Origin: Cellulomonas sp. P24
Lineage (GTDB): Bacteria; Actinomycetota; Actinomycetes; Actinomycetales; Cellulomonadaceae
DNA length: 64,000 nt
Direction: 5' to 3'
Assembly: GCF_024704385.1 (NCBI RefSeq)
Contig: NZ_JAJDFX010000002.1
Span: 3,658,001-3,722,000 of the forward strand
Below are positions 1-7,927 of this stretch, in pieces (the stretch's first letter is position 1; each line of letters opens with the position of its first letter). The notes under the pieces are model-generated. The model had not been told where the DNA came from, ran no database searches, and worked only from the letters and a program-made list of their open reading frames with translations. The translations under genes and the position numbers were made by a program.

Positions 1-328
1 CGAACCCGGCGATCGCCGCGCGACGCTGGACCTGGGTGCGGTCGCGTGGAAGGTCGTGCCCGAGCACGCGCAGCCGGGACGTGCGGTCCGGTGCCATCCG
101 GCCGGCGAGCGTGAGCAGGAGGCTCGACCGCCCCGCCCCCTGGGGCCCCTGGACGACGAGCAGGGCGCCCGCCGGGACCTCGACGTCGACCGGGCCGTAG
201 ACCAGCCCGCGCTTCCCGTGCAGGCACAGGCCCGTGGCGACGACGGCCGGAGCCGGGCCGGGGGAGGTGCCGGGTGTCGGCAGCGCGGTGTCGTCCGTGG
301 AGAGGTGGGCTGGGGTGGATGTGGACAT
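1..328 (-). CDS. ABC transporter ATP-binding protein, N-terminal fragment
   Basis: This gene runs off the left edge, so only the first 109 residues are present. After a Pro/Ser/Thr-rich leader of about 30 residues, the reading frame shows the start of a nucleotide-binding domain with a Walker A motif GPQGAGRSS, so it should bind and hydrolyse ATP to power a membrane transporter. The Q-loop, signature and Walker B lie outside the window and could not be checked. ATG at 326-328 is the first start in the frame. The gene lies behind the palindrome at 382-395, a TetR-type operator candidate. Substrate is unknown; by family knowledge, small ATPases of this layout often pair with YhgE/Pip-type membrane proteins, but no partner is visible. 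Confidence 0.8.
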   Translation of the reverse strand, partial: MSTSTPAHLSTDDTALPTPGTSPGPAPAVVATGLCLHGKRGLVYGPVDVEVPAGALLVVQGPQGAGRSSLLLTLAGRMAPDRTSRLRVLGHDLPRDRTQVQRRAAIAGF

Positions 329-381
329 CGGGACGTGGCCTCGTGGTCTCCGGCGCGGGTGCGAGCTCGCGCCACTTCTAA

Positions 382-395
382 ACTGACTGGTCAGT
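382..395. promoter_or_regulatory. TetR-type operator palindrome
   Basis: Two 6-base arms, ACTGAC and GTCAGT, form a perfect inverted repeat around a 2-base centre in an AT-richer patch 54 bases upstream of the ABC ATPase start. Size and symmetry are those of TetR-family operators. No TetR gene is in view; it may be beyond the left edge. The neighbouring def gene faces the other way, so the site most likely serves the ABC gene. Confidence 0.55.
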
Positions 396-545
396 ACAAA
401 AGACTAGATCTGCGCTCGTGCATCCGCAACGCCGACGATGTCGCCTTGCTCACAGCGCGTATCCGGGCCCGATCGCGCGATGTGGTGCCGCGCCGACCGC
501 CGGTCCCGGCACGCCGCGACGGGGTGACGTGGAATCATGGGCGCC

Positions 546-1031
546 ATGGCGATTCGAGACATCAGAACGGTCGGCGATCCCGTGCTCCGGACGCCGTGCG
601 AGCCGATCACCACGATCGACGCACGGGTCCGCTCCCTGGTCACGGACCTGGTGGACACGGTCGACATGGAAGGCCGCGCGGGGCTCGCCGCGAACCAGAT
701 CGGCGTCGGGCTGCGCGCGTTCTCGTGGAACATCGACGACGAGGTCGGCTACGTGCTCAACCCGACCATCGTCGAGCTGTCCGAGGACTACCAGGACGGT
801 GACGAGGGCTGCCTGTCGGTGCCCGGCCTCTGGTACCCGACCAAGCGTGCCTGGTACGCGCGCGTCGTCGGCATGGACCTGGACGGGAATGAGGTCGTTC
901 TCGAGGGCACCGAGCTGATGGCCCGTGCGCTCCAGCACGAGGTCGATCACCTGGACGGCATGCTCTACCTCGACCGCCTCGAGCGCTCGGTCCGGAAGAA
1001 GGCCATGCGGGCGGTCCGCGAACAGCTCTGA
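546..1031 (+). CDS. def: peptide deformylase
   Basis: Removes the formyl group from the N-terminal methionine of nascent proteins in the cytoplasm, using a divalent metal. The three family motifs are present: a glycine-box variant [10 protein letters not shown] (about residues 45-54), EGCLSVP with the metal-binding cysteine, and QHEVDH with the two metal-binding histidines and catalytic glutamate. Length of 161 residues is normal. The start chosen, ATG 546, gives the usual MAIRDI opening; an in-frame ATG at 537 adds three residues and has GGGGTGA nine bases upstream, so it cannot be excluded. A short GC hairpin follows the stop. The gene stands alone, back to back with the ABC ATPase. Confidence 0.95.
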   Translation: MAIRDIRTVGDPVLRTPCEPITTIDARVRSLVTDLVDTVDMEGRAGLAANQIGVGLRAFSWNIDDEVGYVLNPTIVELSEDYQDGDEGCLSVPGLWYPTKRAWYARVVGMDLDGNEVVLEGTELMARALQHEVDHLDGMLYLDRLERSVRKKAMRAVREQL

Positions 1032-1032
1032 C

Positions 1033-1055
1033 CGCCCCGGAGCGCACCCGGGGCG
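1033..1055 (+). terminator. short GC hairpin after def
   Basis: Arms CGCCCCGG (1033-1040) and CCGGGGCG (1048-1055) pair perfectly around a 7-base loop directly after the def stop codon. There is no U tract, as is usual for high-GC actinobacterial terminators. Confidence 0.45.
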
Positions 1056-1194
1056 TCCGAACCGGCGGGTGCGCTGGTCGGACGGCACCGTCGTAGTGCA
1101 TGCTGGTCCCAGCACGCCACGCATACCGTGCCACCCTCCCGTCAGGGATGAGGTCGTTGGGGAAGACGAACCTCGACCCGTCAGGAGGGACAAC

Positions 1195-1695
1195 ATGGCT
1201 GGTGCCATCACCCGTGGCGTACTTTTCGTGCACTCGGCACCCCGCGCGCTGTGCCCCCACATCGAGTGGGCCGCCGGCGGCGTCCTTGGCGCGCGCCTCA
1301 GTCTCGACTGGACCGAGCAGCCGGCGTCCCCGGGGCTGTTCCGGGCCGAGCACTCGTGGCAAGGCCCTCAGGGGACCGGGGCGCGCCTCACCTCGGGCCT
1401 GCGCGGGTGGGCGCACCTGCGTTACGAGGTCACCGAGGAGGCCAGCCACGGCGCCGACGGTGCGCGGTGGAGCCACACCCCCGAGCTCGGCATCTTCCAC
1501 GCCGTCACGGACGTGCACGGCAACGTGATGATCCCGGAGGACCGGATCCGTGCGGCCATCGAGCACGCCGACGACCCGCGAGCGATGCGGGCCGAGCTCG
1601 ATCTCGCGCTCGGGCAGGCCTGGGACGACGAGCTCGAGCCGTTCCGCTACGCCGGCGCCGGCGCCCCGGTGCGCTGGCTCCACCGGGTGGGCTGA
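1195..1695 (+). CDS. DUF3145 family protein
   Basis: A 166-residue soluble protein of the actinobacterial DUF3145 family; its function is not known. The start is decided by AGGAGG at 1183-1188, seven bases before ATG 1195, the strongest Shine-Dalgarno sequence in the first 10 kb. The protein has no signal peptide, membrane segment or recognisable catalytic motif. Conserved-looking stretches are the opening GVLFVHSAP and a middle segment LRGWAHLRYEVTEEAS. By family knowledge this gene often lies next to the FASII cluster in actinobacteria, as here, where it converges on fabF. A link to acyl-chain metabolism is inference only. Confidence 0.8.
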   Translation: MAGAITRGVLFVHSAPRALCPHIEWAAGGVLGARLSLDWTEQPASPGLFRAEHSWQGPQGTGARLTSGLRGWAHLRYEVTEEASHGADGARWSHTPELGIFHAVTDVHGNVMIPEDRIRAAIEHADDPRAMRAELDLALGQAWDDELEPFRYAGAGAPVRWLHRVG

Positions 1696-1716
1696 GGCTC
1701 AGCGGGAGCACGCACC

Positions 1717-1751
1717 CGCAGGCGGCGACTCGGGGGAGGCCGCCGCCTGCG
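1717..1751. terminator. bidirectional hairpin between DUF3145 gene and fabF
   Basis: Arms CGCAGGCGGCG (1717-1727) and CGCCGCCTGCG (1741-1751) are perfectly complementary around a 13-base loop in the gap between two convergent genes. No U tract follows in either direction. Confidence 0.55.
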
Positions 1752-1846
1752 TGGTGGGTGGCTCGTGCGGGAGGGACGGGTGCGGTGAGAGACGGGTTCC
1801 GGTGCGCGGGTCGACCCTGGGTCGCACCGTCCGGTCCCGCGCGTCG

Positions 1847-3092
1847 TCAGGCGCTCGCGACCACCAGGGCGACGTTGTGGCCACCGAAACCGAACGAGTT
1901 GTTGATCGCGGCGATCTGACCGGTCGGCAGCGGGCGCGGCGTGTCGCGCACGAGGTCGAGCACGAGCTCCGGGTCCGGCTCGGTGACGTTGATCGTCGGC
2001 GGTGCACTGCGATCCACGAGCGCGAGCACCGTGAAGATCGTCTCGAGCGCCCCGGCCCCGCCGAGCAGGTGGCCGGTCATCGACTTCGTGGCGGAGAGCG
2101 CCACGCGGTCCGCATCGGCGCCGAGGACCTCTCGGACGCCTCGCGCCTCGATGAGGTCACCGACCACCGTCGAGGTCGCGTGCGCGTTCACGTGCACGAT
2201 GTCCTCGGTGCCGAGCCCGGCGTCGGCGAGCGCGGCGCGCATGGCCGCGACCTGTCCGCGCCCGGAGGGCTCCGGTGAGGTGATGTGGTAGCCGTCCGAG
2301 CTCAGGCCCACGCCGACGAGCCGCGCGAGGACGGTCGCCCCGCGTGCAGCCGCGTGGGCGGCGCTCTCGAGGACCACGATGCCGGCGCCCTCGCCGAGGA
2401 CGAACCCGTCCCGCTGGACGTCGTACGGGCGCGAGGCTCCGGCCGGGTCGTCGTTGCGCGTCGAGAGCGTGCGTGAGGCCGCGAACGCGGCGAGTGGCAT
2501 CGGGTGGATCGCCGCCTCGGTCCCGCCGGCGATGACGACGTCCGCGCGACCGGTCCGGATCATCTCGCACGCGTACCCGATCGCCTCGGCGCCGGAGGCG
2601 CAGGCCGAGACGAGCGCGTGAGCACCGGCACGCGCACCGAACTCGAGCTCGACGTACGCCGCCGGCGAGTTCGGCATGAGCATCGGGACGGTCATCGGCA
2701 GGACCCGACGCGCCCCCTTCTCGCGCATGGTGTCCCACGCGTCGAGGGTCGTCCAGATCCCCCCCGATGCCGGAGGACACGACGGCGCCGAGACGCTCGG
2801 GGTCCACCTCCGGGCTGCCCGCGTGGGCCCAGGCCTCTCGCGCCGCGATGATCGCGTACTGGGCCGAGGGGTCCATCCGCTTGGTCTCCGGTCGCGGCAG
2901 CACGTCCACCGACGGGACCTTGAGCTGGGCCGCGAACGACACGGCGATCCCGTAGGTCTCCGCCCAGTCGTTCGGCAGCGTCCGTGCGCCGGACTCCCCG
3001 GCGAGAGCGGCGCGCCACGTGCTCGCCACGTCGCCTCCGAGCGGAGTCGTGGCTCCGAGGCCGGTGATCACTACATCGGGCACGTTGCTCAT
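1847..3092 (-). CDS. fabF: beta-ketoacyl-ACP synthase II, frameshifted in this sequence
   Basis: Elongating condensing enzyme of type II fatty acid synthesis: joins acyl chains with malonyl-ACP. The active site triad is present: VSACASG with the nucleophilic cysteine, VNAHATST with the first histidine, and the second histidine in MTGHLLG. The reading frame breaks at a run of seven Cs on the plus strand (2759-2765). With six, the protein reads straight through ...SSGIGG then IWTTLDAWDTM..., and the length becomes 414 residues, normal for the family. The start is ATG 3092 with AAGGAG six bases upstream. It is the last gene of the fab cluster. Because FabF is normally essential, a sequencing or assembly error is more likely than a true pseudogene. 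Confidence 0.9.
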
Positions 3093-3122
3093 GACTGCTC
3101 CTTGCGGGCGTGGGCGAGGTCA

Positions 3123-3160
3123 GGGTGCGGCGCGGTCTCGATCGAGACGGCACCGCACCC
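3123..3160 (-). other. hairpin between acpP and fabF
   Basis: Outer arms GGGTGCGG and CCGCACCC pair perfectly, and the inner part continues as a near-perfect stem around GTCTCGATCGAGAC. The total is about 18 base pairs with one mismatch and one wobble pair. It sits inside the fab operon, so it may attenuate transcription into fabF or stabilise the upstream acpP message. Confidence 0.5.
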
Positions 3161-3194
3161 CCGACCGTCGAGGTACCTGTCGGTGTGGTGCGGG

Positions 3195-3443
3195 TCAGCC
3201 CTGGGCGCCGACGATGAACGAGACGGCGTCACCCACGGTGGCGAGGTTCTTGACCTCGTCGTCGGGGATGCGGACGTCGAACTTCTCCTCCGCGAGAGTG
3301 ACGATCGTCATCATCGACAGCGAGTCGATGTCGAGGTCGTCGGTGAAGGACTTCTCGGGCAGGACGGAGTCGGCAGGAAGGCCGGTCTCCTCGCTGACGA
3401 TCTCGACCAGCCCGGCCAGGATCTCCTGCTCGCTGTACGCCAT
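3195..3443 (-). CDS. acpP: acyl carrier protein
   Basis: Carries growing acyl chains in FASII on a 4'-phosphopantetheine arm. The 82-residue acidic protein has the attachment motif DSL with Ser41 in LDIDSLSMM. ATG 3443 is preceded by AAGGAG six bases upstream. It lies between fabH and fabF in the fab cluster and is flanked on both sides by stem-loops, consistent with its message being processed or terminated separately so that ACP can be made in excess over the enzymes. ACP is also the octanoyl donor for LipB, encoded at 40.7 kb. Confidence 0.97.
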   Translation of the reverse strand: MAYSEQEILAGLVEIVSEETGLPADSVLPEKSFTDDLDIDSLSMMTIVTLAEEKFDVRIPDDEVKNLATVGDAVSFIVGAQG

Positions 3444-3497
3444 CGTTGTCTCCTTGGTGTCGGTACTACGCGATGTCCCCGCGGTCGGTGCTGCGGG

Positions 3498-3521
3498 CGG
3501 ACCGGTCCGGTGACCGGTCCG
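3498..3521 (-). other. hairpin between fabH and acpP
   Basis: Arms CGGACCGGTC (3498-3507) and GACCGGTCCG (3512-3521) pair perfectly around a tetraloop in the 162-base gap upstream of acpP. It could be a partial terminator or a processing site separating fabDH from acpP. Confidence 0.5.
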
Positions 3522-3605
3522 ACGGTGCCATCCGGCGGTGGTGCTGAGTGCCGGCCGGAGTCGATTGTCCTCGATCGCCGGGCTCCGTCCCAGCGGTGGC
3601 GCGCC

Positions 3606-4610
3606 CTACGGGAGGACGACGACCTGTGCGGCGTAGACGAGCCCGGCACCGAAGCCGATCTGCAGCGCGAGCGCACCGCTGGAGACCTGTCCCTCGCGGA
3701 GCAGGCGTTCGGTGGCCAGGGGGATCGACGCCGCCGACGTGTTGCCGGTGTCGGCGATGTCCCGGGCGACCACGACGGTGTCCGGGAGCTTGAGCTGCTT
3801 GATCATCTGGTCGATGATCCGCATGTTCGCCTGGTGGGGGATGAAGACGTCGATGTCGTCCGGTCCGACCCCGGCGGCCTCCATGGCCTGCTGGGCGATC
3901 GGAGCCATCTTGAACACGGCCCACTTGTAGACGCTCGGACCCTCCTGTCGCAGCGTCGGCCAGCCCGCGCCGTGGTCGCGGACGTCGAGCCAGGAGTGCG
4001 TCTGCCGGATGGCCTGCGCCTGGGAGCCGTCGGAGCCCCAGATCGTCGGGCCGATGCCCGGGGTGTCCGACGCGCCGATCACCACGGCGCCGCCGCCGTC
4101 GCCGAGCAGGAACGAGATCGACCGGTCGGTCGGGTCGACGAACTCGCTCATCTTCTCCGCGCCGATGACGAGCACGTGGCGCGCCGCTCCGGCCCGGACG
4201 AGCGCGTCGGCCTGGCCGATCCCGTAGCAGTACCCGGCGCAGGCCGCGGAGATGTCGTAGGCCGCGGCGGGCGTCGCCCCGATCCGGTCGGCGATGATCG
4301 CGGCACCCGAGGGTGTCTGGTGGAAGTAGGTGACGGTCGAGAGGATCACGGCGTCGATGTCCGCACCGGTCAACCCGGCGTTCTCGATCGCCGCCCGGGC
4401 TGCGCCCTCGGCGAGGTCGAGCACGTCGGTGTCGGCCCCGGCGCGACAACGGGTCACGATGCCGGTCCGCTGCCGGATCCACTCGTCCGACGAGTCGATC
4501 GGCCCGACGAGCTCGTCGTTGGTGACGACGAGCTCGCCACGGACACCGCCGAGCCCGAGGATGCGGGTGTGGGCAGGCCCAGTCGCCTGGGTGAGGGTCG
4601 GTCGCGTCAC
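3606..4610 (-). CDS. fabH: beta-ketoacyl-ACP synthase III
   Basis: Initiates fatty acid synthesis by condensing an acyl-CoA primer with malonyl-ACP, so it largely sets the chain-start (straight, iso or anteiso). The 334-residue protein has the FabH triad: Cys in SAACAGYCYG, His in PHQANMR and Asn in DTGNTSAAS. The start is GTG 4610, whose GTGA overlaps the fabD stop codon, with AGGAG upstream, so the two are translationally coupled. An extension of the frame further upstream runs antisense-like through fabD and was not accepted. Confidence 0.95.
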   Translation of the reverse strand: MTRPTLTQATGPAHTRILGLGGVRGELVVTNDELVGPIDSSDEWIRQRTGIVTRCRAGADTDVLDLAEGAARAAIENAGLTGADIDAVILSTVTYFHQTPSGAAIIADRIGATPAAAYDISAACAGYCYGIGQADALVRAGAARHVLVIGAEKMSEFVDPTDRSISFLLGDGGGAVVIGASDTPGIGPTIWGSDGSQAQAIRQTHSWLDVRDHGAGWPTLRQEGPSVYKWAVFKMAPIAQQAMEAAGVGPDDIDVFIPHQANMRIIDQMIKQLKLPDTVVVARDIADTGNTSAASIPLATERLLREGQVSSGALALQIGFGAGLVYAAQVVVLP

Positions 4611-5602
4611 GAGTGGGTCTCCTGTGGGCTGGGGTGTCCGCCGGAGATCACGCCGGCGTGTCGGCGGACCAGGTCGCGGGCTGCGTCGAGATCGGACGGG
4701 GACTTGACCGCGACCGTCTCCACGCCTGGCAGGGTACGCCGCGCCAGACCGGTCAGCACTCCTGCCGGCGCGAGCTCGATCGCACCGGTGACACCGAGCG
4801 CGAGGAGGGTCTCCTGGCAGAGGTCCCAGCGGACCGGTGCGACGACCTGGGCCACGAGGCGCTCGAGGACGCGGGGCCCGCGACCGTGGGCGGTGCCGCC
4901 GTCGACGTCGGCGTACGTGCGCCCGTCCGCGTTCGACAGCAGGGTGAGCACCGGGTCCTGCGGTGCCAGCGCGGCGGCGACCGGGGCGAGCCGGTCGGCC
5001 GCCGGCTGCATGTAGGCCGTGTGGAAGGCTCCGGCGACCTGCAGCGGGATCACCCGGGCCTTGGCCGGCGGGGCCGCGGCGAGCCGGGCCAGCGCGTCGA
5101 CGGACCCGGCAGCCACGACCTGGCCGCCGCCGTTGACGTTCGCGGGCACCAGTCCGGCTGCCTCGATCGCCGCCAGCACCTCCGTCGGGTCGCCGCCGAC
5201 GACGGCACTCATCCCGGTCGGGGTCGTCGCGGCCGCGTCGGCCATGAAGGCAGCGCGTGCGGAGACGAGCGACACGGCCGCGGCGTCGTCGAGGACACCG
5301 GCGACCGCCGCCGCGCTGAACTCGCCGACCGAGTGGCCGGCAGTGACGTCGACGACCTCGCGGGCGTCGCGGCCGTCGAGCACCGCAGCGAGGGCGAGGA
5401 GCGATGCCGAGACGATCAGCGGCTGCGCGATCGCGGTGTCGCGGATCGTGTCCGCGTCGGAGACCGTGCCGTGCGTCCGCAGGTCCACTCCTGCCGCAGC
5501 CGAGAGGCTCGCGAGCCGGTCCTCCGCTCCCGGGAGGTCGAGCCACGGGGTGAGGAACCCGGGGGACTGTGAGCCCTGGCCGGGGCAGAGGATGGCGAGC
5601 AC
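4607..5602 (-). CDS. fabD: malonyl-CoA:ACP transacylase
   Basis: Transfers malonyl from CoA to ACP, supplying the extender for FASII. The 331-residue protein shows the opening CPGQGSQ, the catalytic serine in GHSVGEFSAAA (about residues 88-98), and a later AFHTAYM containing the active-site histidine. The start is GTG 5602; no ATG is available and the Shine-Dalgarno region is weak. It is the first gene of the fab cluster. The operator candidate at 5670-5686, about 70 bases upstream, matches one in front of the fasR-like gene, which suggests direct control by that regulator. Confidence 0.95.
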   Translation of the reverse strand: MLAILCPGQGSQSPGFLTPWLDLPGAEDRLASLSAAAGVDLRTHGTVSDADTIRDTAIAQPLIVSASLLALAAVLDGRDAREVVDVTAGHSVGEFSAAAVAGVLDDAAAVSLVSARAAFMADAAATTPTGMSAVVGGDPTEVLAAIEAAGLVPANVNGGGQVVAAGSVDALARLAAAPPAKARVIPLQVAGAFHTAYMQPAADRLAPVAAALAPQDPVLTLLSNADGRTYADVDGGTAHGRGPRVLERLVAQVVAPVRWDLCQETLLALGVTGAIELAPAGVLTGLARRTLPGVETVAVKSPSDLDAARDLVRRHAGVISGGHPSPQETHS

Positions 5603-5669
5603 CCCACCACTGTGTCGAACTGCGCGACCCGGCCGCGGTCACGACGCGCACCAAGGATCCGGAAAGCGG

Positions 5670-5686
5670 TTGTCGGTTACCTACAA
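5670..5686. promoter_or_regulatory. putative FasR operator upstream of fabD
   Basis: The 17-base site TTGTCGGTTACCTACAA is an imperfect inverted repeat. It matches the site upstream of the fasR-like gene (TTGTCGGTAGTCGACAA, 6934-6950) at 13 of 17 positions in the same register. It lies in the short gap between the regulator and fabD, in the right place to control the fab operon. Confidence 0.6.
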
Positions 5687-5738
5687 GCCGGGGCGGCTCG
5701 GGGAACGCGCACGTCGACGCGGACCTCGACGGGCGCGG

Positions 5739-6911
5739 TCACGCGATCGTGGCGCCGTCGAGCCGGCCGAGCGCGAGGGCGATCTGGAGCACGTACGCCT
5801 CGCGGGGGTCCAAGGGGTCCCAGCCGGTGACGTCGGCGACCCGCCGCAGGCGGTACCGGACCGTGTTGGGGTGCACGTACAGCGTGCGGGCCGCACCCTC
5901 GAGCGACCGGCCGCCGCCCAGGTAGGTCGAGAGCGTCTCCAGCAGGGAGCCGGTGCTCGCCAGCAGCGGTCGGTACGCCTGGTCGACGAGCTGGCGTCGC
6001 GCGGTCGTGTCACCGGTGAGCACCCGTTCGGGGAGGAGCTCGTCCGCCTGGACCGGTCGTGGTGCCTGGGCCCAGGCCGGTGCGGCGCGGAGACCGGCGA
6101 GAGCTGCCTGGGCGGACCGTGCCGAGTCGGCGAGGTCGTTGGCCTGCGGGCCGATCACGACGGGCCCGGGTCCGAACCGGGGGAGGAGCGACGTCGCTGC
6201 CGCCCGGAGGTCGCCCTCACCGCCGAGGAACACGATGAGACGGTCGCCCTGGATCCCGACGAGCGCGTCGTCGGCCGCACGCCTGGTTGCGCGACGCAGA
6301 TCAGCGGCACGCATGTCGTCGAGCGGGGAGACGGTCGTGCCGACCATGACGAGCGTCGACCCGCGGCCGCTCCATCCGAGCGCCGAGACGCGGGAGCGGA
6401 GCGACTGGTCGGCGTCGCCCCGGACCAGCGCGTCGACGACGAGCGCCTCGAGGCGGGCGTCCCAGGCGCCGCGCACCTCGGCGGCGCGGGCGTAGACCTC
6501 GGCGGCGGAGAACGCGACCTCACGCGAGTAGCGCAGGACGGCCTCGCGGACCTCACGCTCGCCGCCGGGCGCGGCGAGCTCGTCCGAGTGTGTCTCGACC
6601 ACGTTCACGATCACGCGCACGAGTTGCAGCGTGTGCTGCAACGAGATCGAGCGGGTGAGCTCGGGCGGCGCCGCGGAGAAGATGTCACCGACCCCGTGCG
6701 GCGGGGCCGCCGGGTCCGAGAACCAGCTGATGAACGCCGCGATCCCGGCCTGGGCGACGAGCCCGACCCACGAGCGGTCCTCCGCCGGCAAGGTCCGATA
6801 CCACGCGAGGTCCTCGTCCAGGCGCCGCATCGCGGACGCGGCGAGCAGACCACTGGCATCGCGGACGCGGCGGAGGGTGTCGGCCTCGGTGCTCGTCGGG
6901 TGGTCCACCAT
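5739..6911 (-). CDS. fasR: PucR/CdaR-type regulator, FasR-like activator of the fab operon
   Basis: A 390-residue transcription regulator. The N-terminal two thirds are a helical sensory region; the C-terminal 60 residues form a PucR-type helix-turn-helix, including LYVHPNTVRYRLRRV. In Streptomyces the equivalent gene directly upstream of fabD (FasR) activates the fab operon, and the mycobacterial order aceE-Rv2242-fabD is the same; the assignment rests on that position plus the domain type. It lacks a Shine-Dalgarno sequence but has a TATGCT -10 box at 6918-6923, six bases before ATG 6911, so the transcript is probably leaderless. The palindrome at 6932-6952 covers the expected -35 region and implies autoregulation. 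Confidence 0.88.
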   Translation of the reverse strand: MVDHPTSTEADTLRRVRDASGLLAASAMRRLDEDLAWYRTLPAEDRSWVGLVAQAGIAAFISWFSDPAAPPHGVGDIFSAAPPELTRSISLQHTLQLVRVIVNVVETHSDELAAPGGEREVREAVLRYSREVAFSAAEVYARAAEVRGAWDARLEALVVDALVRGDADQSLRSRVSALGWSGRGSTLVMVGTTVSPLDDMRAADLRRATRRAADDALVGIQGDRLIVFLGGEGDLRAAATSLLPRFGPGPVVIGPQANDLADSARSAQAALAGLRAAPAWAQAPRPVQADELLPERVLTGDTTARRQLVDQAYRPLLASTGSLLETLSTYLGGGRSLEGAARTLYVHPNTVRYRLRRVADVTGWDPLDPREAYVLQIALALGRLDGATIA

Positions 6912-6931
6912 CCCCTGAGCATACGGTCACG

Positions 6932-6952
6932 GTTTGTCGGTAGTCGACAAAC
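6932..6952. promoter_or_regulatory. palindromic operator in front of the fasR-like gene
   Basis: GTTTGTCG (6932-6939) and CGACAAAC (6945-6952) form a perfect 8-base inverted repeat with a 5-base centre. Its position over the -35 region of the leaderless fasR promoter (-10 at 6918-6923) fits negative autoregulation; it could also serve the divergent gene at 7060. Confidence 0.65.
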
Positions 6953-7059
6953 TCCGTCGTGCGTGGAGGGCGCCGGGGCACCCCCGTCCCCGAGCGGCGC
7001 GGGCGAGACCTCCGCCTCATCGGCCGGTGCAGCGACGCCCTCTCGGTTATGGTTCCCTC

Positions 7060-7725
7060 ATGGCACTCCTGCCCCGGCTTCGACACCTCATGCGACGTCC
7101 GTCGTCGGCGTCGAAGGTCGGTGCGCGTCGTCCGACCAAGGCAGCGCGCCGCGGAGACACCCTCCACGAGGACGCCGTGCGGTCCATGCTCGGGGACGAC
7201 CCGAACAACGTGCGGGCCTTCCAGGCCCTCGCCGAGATCGTCCGACGGCGGGCCACGGGGCAGGTCTCCGACGACGACCCGTTGACTGCTCCGATCGACG
7301 ACAGCGAGGTCAGGCGCGCCGCCGATCTCGCGGTGTGGTCCTTGGCCGAGGAGCTCGCCGGCAACCCGCGCGCCTGGTACCCGCTGATCGAGCTCGCCCG
7401 GCTGTCGGTGGGCGACGACCACGAGGGCACACTCCGTCGGCTGACCACGGCGGCAGAGCGGGATCCGTCAGGTGCCGCGCTCGCCGAGGGGCTGGCGGTC
7501 CTGCGCGAGGCGAACCTGCCTGTCGAGGCCCTCGGCCTCGGCGTCGGGCACTGGAGGCCGCGCGAGCACGTCCCCGAGGTCGCCCGGCAGATGGTCCTGG
7601 CGTCGCTCGAGGCCGACCGCCCGCTCGAGGCGAAGCAGCACCTGCGCACGCTCGAGGAGTACACCGACGCGCGCAAGACCGCGGACCTGCGCGCGGAGCT
7701 CACCCGCCTGATCGGCGACGCGTAG
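7060..7725 (+). CDS. conserved helical hypothetical protein
   Basis: I do not recognise a named family. The 221-residue protein opens with a short basic stretch (MALLPRLRHLMRR), continues with a charged linker, then an alpha-helical region rich in Ala, Leu and Glu that resembles a helical-repeat (TPR-like) fold from about residue 40 to the end. There is no signal peptide or membrane segment. ATG 7060 follows TATGGT at 7048-7053 by six bases with no Shine-Dalgarno, so it is likely leaderless. It is divergent from the FasR-like gene and shares that intergenic region, and converges on aceE across a strong hairpin. Confidence 0.75.
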   Translation: MALLPRLRHLMRRPSSASKVGARRPTKAARRGDTLHEDAVRSMLGDDPNNVRAFQALAEIVRRRATGQVSDDDPLTAPIDDSEVRRAADLAVWSLAEELAGNPRAWYPLIELARLSVGDDHEGTLRRLTTAAERDPSGAALAEGLAVLREANLPVEALGLGVGHWRPREHVPEVARQMVLASLEADRPLEAKQHLRTLEEYTDARKTADLRAELTRLIGDA

Positions 7726-7881
7726 CAGCGAACGCCCGCTGTACCGGTGACAGGCCGGTGACTGCTCTCGGCGCTGGTGACCGGCGCCGCCGGCCGACCT
7801 TCGCGCAGCGGTGCGTCTGCGCGGGTGGTCGGCGCTCGTGCACGGGTGGCGCGGGCACCGGTGCACGGTCCCCGGACATGA

Positions 7882-7907
7882 CGAACGGGCCCCACGGGGC
7901 CCGTTCG
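7882..7907. terminator. bidirectional hairpin between 7060 gene and aceE
   Basis: Arms CGAACGGGCCCC (7882-7893) and GGGGCCCGTTCG (7896-7907) are perfectly complementary over 12 bases with almost no loop, 21 bases beyond the aceE stop. No U tract on either side. Confidence 0.7.
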
Positions 7908-7927
7908 CCATGCGTCGTGCTGACGGG

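Noticed and set aside
2676..5015. A very long reading frame antisense to the fab cluster
   Set aside because: It is the mirror of high-GC codon bias; it has no start signal, and the real genes on the other strand explain the sequence. The same applies to the long frames opposite aceE (7811-10876), NIF3 (12231-14240) and the MMPL gene (42508-44223).
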